Part shown: positions 27,501-36,500 of the stretch, one piece after another | Numbering within the stretch: position 1 is the first letter of the stretch | Layout: every line of letters starts with the position of its first letter | Assembly: GCF_003581615.1 (NCBI RefSeq) | Contig: NZ_QXFH01000070.1 | Coordinates: 372,001-436,000, forward strand | Direction: 5' to 3' | DNA: 64,000 bases | DNA from: Flagellimonas lutimaris | GTDB lineage: Bacteria > Bacteroidota > Bacteroidia > Flavobacteriales > Flavobacteriaceae | Position numbers and translations under genes: made by a program | Notes under the pieces: model-generated | Seen by the model: the letters and a program-made list of their open reading frames with translations, nothing else | Told to the model about the DNA's origin: nothing | The model's database searches: none

Positions 27501-30500
27501 AACTATAGAAATATGGTGCTGTTCCACCAGTTGCCGTTACCGTTACCGTTGCTTCGTTAACAGAATTGCTAGGACTACAAGCAAAAGCGGTTGCGGTTGC
27601 AGAAGCATTTAATACTGTTGGTTCTCCTACAGTAGCATCAAACGTATCTTCACAAGCTCGTGATGAAATCACTCTTGCTTGGTAATCTCCAGCAGGTAGA
27701 TTGTCAAACACAGGACTTGACTGTGCAAATCGGTATGGATTTACCAAGTCAGACATTTGATATAGTTCATATGTATATACCGGGTCAACAACAGTTGCTG
27801 GGTCCAATACTACGGTCAAACTACCATCGGAACCTCCGAAACAGTTCACATCATCAACAATAACATCGTCGATAATAGGATCAACCTTATCATCTAACTC
27901 TTGTGTAACCACAATGGTACAAGGTGTAGTTGTATCATTGTCAGTTACCGTAAAGGTGTAAACACCTGGTTGGGTAAGTCCAGTAAATACACCAGTAGTA
28001 TTACTGTCGGTTGTTGTTAAATCAGGATAAACTACATCAAAGGTCAAGTTGGAAGAACCACCTGAAACGTTAACCGTAATCTGACCTCCTGGGTCTACGG
28101 TACAGTCAATTGGTTTTACTACAGTAGTATTTGCAGTCATGGCATCTGTAAGGACTACCGGACCAACTGTTGTAGTACAAGACCACTGATCTGCAATCAA
28201 TACTTCGTAAGAACCGGCACCCAATCCAGAGAAAACATCACTGGTTTGTGGAGAACCTACGTTAGATCCATTTCTAATCAATTGGTAAGTATAATTACTT
28301 CCCTGACCACCAGTTGTTCCTATTACTTGGATTTCACCTTGTAGGTCGGCACAGTTTTCAACATTGACTTGCAACGCTGCTGTAATTGGAATCGGATCAG
28401 CAAGGGTTACGGTATCCACTAATTGTTCACAACCACTGGAGTCGATTACCCAAGCTTCGTAAGTACCAACGGCAAGTCCGGTAAAGTTTGGACTTGCTAC
28501 ATAATCACCAGGTCCTGTTGGAGAAGTGGTTCCTACATAATAGGAGTATCCGCCCCAACCACCGGTAACATTGGTAATTTGAATAGCACCATCGTTACCC
28601 ACACAGGTAATATCCGTAACTACGGTTGCTCCAGCAATGGCCGCAGCAGGACCTGCAATATTGAACGATTCACTGTACACACAAGCCGCACCTGGAGGGT
28701 TGGTATCGGTTACTTCGATGTAATAAGTTCCCGCGGCAAGTCCTGAGATGGTAAAACTTCCATCTGTATCAGAACCTGTGGTCGTTACATCATCACCCAA
28801 GTTGGTAGGCGTGTTGTTTATATCATAGTACAAGGTATAGCTTGTAGCGCTTGCATAGGTTACGCTGGAACCATCAACAAGATTCAATTCTACAGCACCA
28901 TTGGTATCTCCGTAACAGGTAATATCTGTAGTGTTTACTACATTGAAATCCAATACTTCTGGATCAGCCACTTCGTGAGAAACGGTAATGATACACCCTG
29001 TTACTGTATTTCTTACTTCGAAATTGTGTGTGCCAACACTTAGTCCAGTAAAACTACCTGAAGCCTGGAAAACACCAGAAGACAATTCTCTAAACTGATA
29101 GTTTGCAGGATTTGTTGTTGAATTCGTGATAGAACCAATTGCGGTAATGGTAATATCCTCACCAGTTACACAAGTAGCAACAGCATCTATGGCAATAGTG
29201 GCATTGTCCAAGCTATCGAAAGGTGCAATGGTAGCTGTGGTTGTTCCCAAACAACCGTTGTCGTCATATACATTGATCGTGTAGTTACCTCCGTTAATGT
29301 CGGTTTCTGTGTACACAGGATTGCTTCCAGATTGAACTACTACAGAACCAGCATCGTTGATAAACTCATAGATAACGTAGTTTCCGCTACCTCCAGTTAT
29401 GGAGGCTGTATCCACTGTAATGGTCGCATTGTTTGTATTGTTGCCTGTAGTACACCCATATTCAACTACTGAAGGAGCTGGAACGGATATAGCAGCAGGT
29501 TCTGAAATAACAATGTTGAAAATGTCATCAAAACAACTATTGGAACCAACACCACGCACGCTATATGTTCCCGCTGGAAGGTTTTCGAACGTATTTCCAT
29601 TTAACACAGCTCCAGCAGGCATAGGGGTAAGTGTATAGATTATTGGGTTTACTCCTGTATCCACTTCTGTGAGGGTAATGGTACCATCATCTGCTCCAAA
29701 GCATGTTACGTCTGTATGGGTTTCTGTAAAGCTCGGTAGCGGTGCATCCGGAACATCAATAGTAATGGTCTGAGAGCAGTTTGGTGGTGCTGTTCCCATA
29801 TCAAATACTATTACATCATAGCTTCCGGCAGCTGCAGCTCCTGTCCAAGTAAATGGATTGGAAGGAAGTACTGCCCTAACTTGATCGTTAGCACCTGGTC
29901 CATCTATTAAATATTCGTAGTTACCTGAACCGGCAATAACCTCAATTTCAATTTCGGCATTGGCCGCGGCACCAGGCTCACAATCCAAAGCAACAGTTTG
30001 AATAGCAGTGAACTCCAATGGCGGATGAACATCGATAACATCGGTATCGGTACAGCCATTACTATCAATAATTGCTACATTATAGGTTCCTGGCGATACA
30101 TTGGTAAATACACCGCCGTTATCCAAATAAGTTGCTCCACCATCCAAAGAATAGAATACCTGAGCAGCCGTTGTTGTTGCATTAATAGTTACCGTAATAG
30201 GTATGGAACAACTATCAATAAGAATACTGTCAATTGTCGGATTTGGTGTTAAGGTCAAAGGAACTGTTCCTAAGTTCACACCACAACCGTATTGATCTTC
30301 CATGGTTATATCGTAGTTACCAGCAGGTGAATTTGCTGGAATCTCGATAGGGTTATCGGAAGTTGAAGTAATCGTAGTAAAGCCAGCTGGACCTGTAACC
30401 GTATACGTGTATATTCCACCACCACCCAATGGGTTTTGAATCTGGATAAGTCCAGGAGCGTTACAACTAATGTCTTGTAATACCACAGGTGTTCCAGATA

Positions 30501-33500
30501 AAGGATCGAGTTCTTCCAGCAACAGGTTTTCTGTAGCTCCCACACAACTATCATTGTTGGAACCATCAACTTCGATTACTTCAATATAATAGTTTCCTGC
30601 AGCTAGGCCAGTTAATGTGATATCTTGAGGGGAAGAATAGGGAACGATTCCACTACTGTTTACCAAAACAGGAGAACCGGAACTCATATCATAGAAATTC
30701 CATCTAAACTGAGTTTCAAAAGGAGCCTGGTTATCGGTTACAGTATAGGTAATGCTTCCATTGTTTAAACCAGCACAACTAGGTGTGGCCGTAGATGTGA
30801 TTTCCAAAGGAACGGTAATCAAATCATTAACATTGACATTACTCTGTCTAACACATCCACCGCTGTCCCGTACATAGAAAACATAGGTTCTACCAGGAAC
30901 TAAACCAGTCCATTGGTACATACCATGACCTGCAGTAACTGGGTTGCCAAGATTGTCAAAACTTCCACCTGGGTTCCAAGTGGCTGTTGCAGGATCAAAA
31001 TTGGCGGGATCATCGGAATAGGCATATTCATATCCCGGAGCACCTTCTGATCCTTGTACGGTTACTTGAAGCTCGTTACAGTTCACTATCAATGCAGAAA
31101 TAGTAATATCCAAATCATCCAAAGGATAAGGGATAATAAAAGGGGGTAGGTCTGTTTGACAGATAGTATTTCCTGAACCATCTACCGTTCTCATGGAAGG
31201 ATAAACAGTATCACCAGAGTTATAACCGGTAAGCTGATCGGAAACACCTGGGTTGGAATTGTCACCAATCCAAGTAGTACCTCCATCGGCACTAAACTCT
31301 ATAGTGCCCAAAGTTGTTGGGTAACCTGAGAAACCAAATCCGAAATCACTTGCCAATCCAGTACAGGTTGGAGGAGTGATACCACTTACTACTCCCGTTA
31401 GTTCATCTGGGTTGTTTATGGTTTGTGTATCGGTAATGGTACATCCTGATGCATCCGTTACATTTATTGTATAATTCCCGGGCATTAGGTTGTAATATGT
31501 TCTGTTTGAGGTCAATACATTGGTATCGGTCTGGTCGGAGGCACCTCCATTGTCCAGATCAATAATTTGAATTGTATATGGAGCTACACCTGATGTAATA
31601 TCCACTAAAATATTTCCAGTGCCATCATGACAATCTGGGTCCGTAGGTGTTGCGGTCATGGTCAATGGGACTGCAGGATTTACAGTTACCGTTTCCATGT
31701 ATTCACAATACGGTACTGTAGCCGAGTTATCCCTTACATACACATCAAAAGTGCCTTCGTTGCCGGCAGTAACCGTGTACACATTGGTTGTTGAGAACAA
31801 TCCAGTCGGATCTGTTGTTGTTGGAACAAACGCATATTCCAATGTCGGTGTTCCTCCCGAAGCGGTAACAGTAATGCTACCATCGGCACAGGTTGAAACA
31901 TCCACAACATCTACCGTGGCTACCAAGGCATCTTCAATGGTCACAGTTTGTTGAATACCGGCACAACCGTATTCATCGCGCACATCTATGGTATATGTTC
32001 CAGCGGTTAAGCTAGAGAATGTATACGTTGTTGCCGTTGATGGGGTCGGTGTAATCCATGGACCACCATTCAAGCTAAATTGATAGTTTCCGTTTCCATC
32101 GGTTACATCTACTTGTATACTTCCATCATTGTTACCACTATAACAAGCGGTAGGCGTTGAGGTAAATACTATGGTTGCCGGTGGGTCAACTGTAATGATA
32201 TTGGTTGTGTCTTCACATAGATTGGTGTCTCTTGCACGTACTACATAATCGCCAGCAGCCAATCCGGTGAATACATTGGATGATTGGAATGCGGTAATTA
32301 CGGTTCCTACACTATCTTCCAATTGATACTGGTAAACCGGTGTTCCCCCTGTAGCTGTTGCAGTAATTGTTGCACCTCCGTTGGTACACGTAAGTTCGTT
32401 GGTGATGGATGCAGTAACATCCAACACATCAGGTTGTATAAGTGTTTGATTCAATACTACAGCACAGGCAGGGTCTCTTAAATCAACAATATTGATCGTG
32501 TGTGCACCAACGGCTAGACCGGTAACGGTAATTGGACTTGCGAACTGTGCAGCAGAAACCGCACCGCCATCAACTTGATAGGTAAATCCTGTAGCTGGAT
32601 CAAAGTTTTCTGCTTCAAAGGTTATTGTTCCATCCGCAGCGCTGTTACAGGTAAGATCAGTATATGCGGTGATAGCACCATCAAAAGCATGGCCATCTTC
32701 AATTACAACATCGAAGGTCAATGATTCTGTACAAACCTCAGGGGTTTGGAATGCTTCAATATCATCTATGGCAATATCGTTTCCTCCAGTAACCGCAGAA
32801 TTGGTTCGGATAACAATATCAAGATTGGTGTTTGCCCCAGGATTTAGGGTTACTGAATAATTTTGCCAATCGTTTGCGCCATTATTTTTTGGTACGTTAC
32901 CTGTTGTAGTACTGGCAATAACAGTTCCACCACCGTCTACCAATTGTATATCGATATCTGGATCCGCCCCGCCAGTTCCATTTCTTAGCAGGTTGAATGC
33001 CCAAAGCGATATGGTAATATCCCTATTGGCAACAACCTCTATGCCTCTTTTAGCGTATATAATCCCATTTGGACCTACAGCACCTCCTACATTCATGGCC
33101 AAGAACCTACCATTTGGCAAGGCAGAATGATCATTAGGACTTAACCAGGAACCATAAGGATTTACAATATTTTGTGTTACAGAATATTCTCCATCTTGAA
33201 TTCTGTTATTGATGGTCCACCCACATGAATTTACGGTTCCGTTTTGTGGCTCGTAACAATAGGCTGGATCTACTTCAGGAATACTGGTATTAGGCCCTGT
33301 TCCAAAGTTTTCAGAAAGCAAAACACTCGGAGATGGAGCTATATTGCTGGTATAGTTTACGGTAATGGTATGTGTGCCAACAGGCACATTATTAAATACA
33401 TTCGAAGTGTCTGGCGTGTTTGGAGCACCATTTATTTCATAAGTGTAGTCGAAATCAGCACTATCCGGGGTAACGGTGATAATTCCTTCGCCATCACACT

Positions 33501-36500
33501 CGTAGTCTATCGCAGGAGTTGCGTTTGGAGGTGTTGGTTCTGGGTCTATGGTTACCGACATGGGATAAGTACACAAGTTGGCATCTCTAATGTAAAGGGT
33601 ATGTGTACCCGGCATTAAATATCCTATTGAACTAGCCACATAGTTAGAACCACCATCAAAACTATATTCGTAAGGGGCGGTTCCACCAATGGCATTGGTG
33701 ATTCGAACCTCAGCACCCATTCCAGGGTAGCATTCGGCCAAAGCGGTTACTGCAGCGGAGGCAGAAAGGGTCAATGGCTCGGTAATAGTATAAATTTCTG
33801 TTATATCGCAATTGTTGGCGTCTCTTACACGAACATTATAACTTCCGGCTGGAAGATTTACAAAGGTGTTTGATGTTTGGTAGTTGGCGCCGTTGTCGAT
33901 ACTGTATTGATAAGGACCTTCTCCACCGGTTGCTGTAATGGTAATTTGCGCTTGAGCTTCACCACTGCAAAGAATATCGGTATTGGTAATGGAAATGGCC
34001 AATGGATCATCCTGAATGATAGTAATGTCGTAATTGGCCTCACAATATCCCGAAGCTCCATTATTGTCCCTAACATATACATCGTAATCGCCGGCACTTG
34101 TTACCGTAACAGGGTTCGTTGTTGCAAAATCGCCAGCAGTTGGTGTTGCTCCATCTGCAACCACGGCATATACATAGTTTCCATCGCCACCTGCAGCAGT
34201 AATGGTGATATCGGTATCTGTAGCACAAGCTGTAATGTTTGGAGCTGATGCAATAACACTAAGTTCTGGGTCTATGGTTATGGAAGCTGTATCGTTACAA
34301 TCATTCCCATCTCTTACATCAACCGTATAAGTTCCTGGTCCTAAACCAGTAAATACATTACTGGATACAAATGGACCTCCGTTTAGGCTATATTCGTAAT
34401 TACCATCGCCACCAGATGTTATATTTGCCGTTAAGGTTAATCCAACAGCATCATCATAACAAATATCGTTGGGAACAATTTCTAAAACCGGAGCAACAGC
34501 TTCATTTATGGTGAAGTTATCGGTGTGCACACAACCATTGGCATCGGTAACCGTAAAGGTATAAGAACCTCCAATGGTTAAACCGCTGAAAAGGCCATTG
34601 GTTTGTGTAGCTGGAAGGGTATATCCAGCTGGTCCGGCAGTAATTTCATAAGTATAACTTCCCCATCCACCGGCTGCGGCAATATCAACCGAGCCATCGG
34701 CCAAACAAGTCGGCTGGACAATGGTAACAGGAGCTGTTATTGCTGCGGGAGGAGCTGCTATGGTAACATCAACTGTATCGGTACAGCTTGTGAAATTGTC
34801 CGTAACAGTGATCGTGTATGTTCCTTCGGCCAATCCGGTTAAGGAAATAGTACCGTTGGTTTCACCAGTTCCAGAGAAACTTGCAGGACCGGTTACGGAA
34901 TAATCATAATCTGTATTGAAGTTGTTTACGGTGTATTCGATTTCACCGTCGCTATCACCAAAACAAGTAATATTGCTGATTAGTTGTCCTGTAACGGAAA
35001 TTTCGGTCACCGGGTCAATTGTGAAGCTTTCATCATAGAAACAGCCATCATTATCGGTAACCCTGAACAAATAAGTTCCAGGAGCTAAACTTGAAAAAGT
35101 GGCATTGTTACCGTTGTTCACCGCACTTCCAGCAGGAGAAATAATTTCGTAAACCAAATTAGGCTCACCTCCCGTTACGGACAAGGTTACATCCGAAACA
35201 AATGTTGGGCAAAGAGGGTTGGTCGCTGAAAAATCAATATCCGTTGGAGGATCCAAGGGATCAATGGTAATGGAATTCGTCACAAAAATACATCCGTTGG
35301 CATCCCTTATAGTGACTGTATAGGTTCCATCGGTAAGATTGCTGAATGTTGGAGATGCACCAAAGCTAACCCCGTCAATGCTGTATTCATAAGGAGCTGT
35401 TCCGCCTGTTACATTTTGAGTTTCTATAATGCCGTCTTGCAAACAGGTGTAATCTTGTATCAATACGGCATCTGCATCCAATGCAAATGATGGAGCAGAT
35501 ATAGTGGAATATTCAAAATAATCACAATCTGCACTACCTTTTCTTTGATTGATGACCACTACATAATCACCATCTGTCAACCCTGGGAAGTTTCCAGATG
35601 TGTTGGTGGCCAAAGCATTGTTCACATCAAAATTATCCTCATCAAAACCGGTTGCATCAAACAAATAGTAAGTTAACTGATATCCGTTACTACTGATTAG
35701 GTTAAAGGTAATAGCACCTGTTGCATCGCCATAGCAAAGTACATCCGTGACCGTTGTTGGGTCAAAATCCGCAGCAGGTCTAAATTCAATCGTAACCGTG
35801 TTGGAAATATCATGGCAGTTGTTCCTATCTACAACAACAAAGGTGTACTGCCCTGGGTCAAGAATGTCAAAGATTTGACTGGTTTGGTAGGCGGATGCCG
35901 GAATATCATTGACCGAAGGATATGAAATTTGGGTTACTCCATTATCATCAATATAAGACCATATAGCATAGGTGTGCGGAGTTTTACCGCCTGTTGATTC
36001 CATAAGAATATTACCTTCTTTACAGGTAATATGTTGAGATACTCTCGCAGATAGCTCAAGATCGGTGAGGTCGTTAATGGTAACTTGTTCTGTATAGTCA
36101 CAACCATCGTCGGTGGTAACAGTAACGTCATAAACACCATCGTTTAAATTTACAAAAGTGTAATTATTATCGTTGGATGGTCCATAGGTATCTACTATGG
36201 TACCTCCTTGAGAAATTTCGTAATAATATTGAGCCTCTACATTGAGCACGGAAATGGCAATTTCTCCTAATCCGTTACAGTCCGTATCTTGAGGAACAAC
36301 ATCTACTTGAAAATCTCTTTCTAAAATTCCAATGTTTTCCAAAACAAAAACACAACCATCGGTTACGCCTTGTTGTCTCATTTCCACCATGTAAGCACCG
36401 TTGTTGGCGATGTCGAAACTTGGGTTGGAGTTGTAAGGAACCAAAACGTTGCCTGTTGATTGGTCTACAAGTTGGAACTCATAGGTTAAAGGCATGTTGG

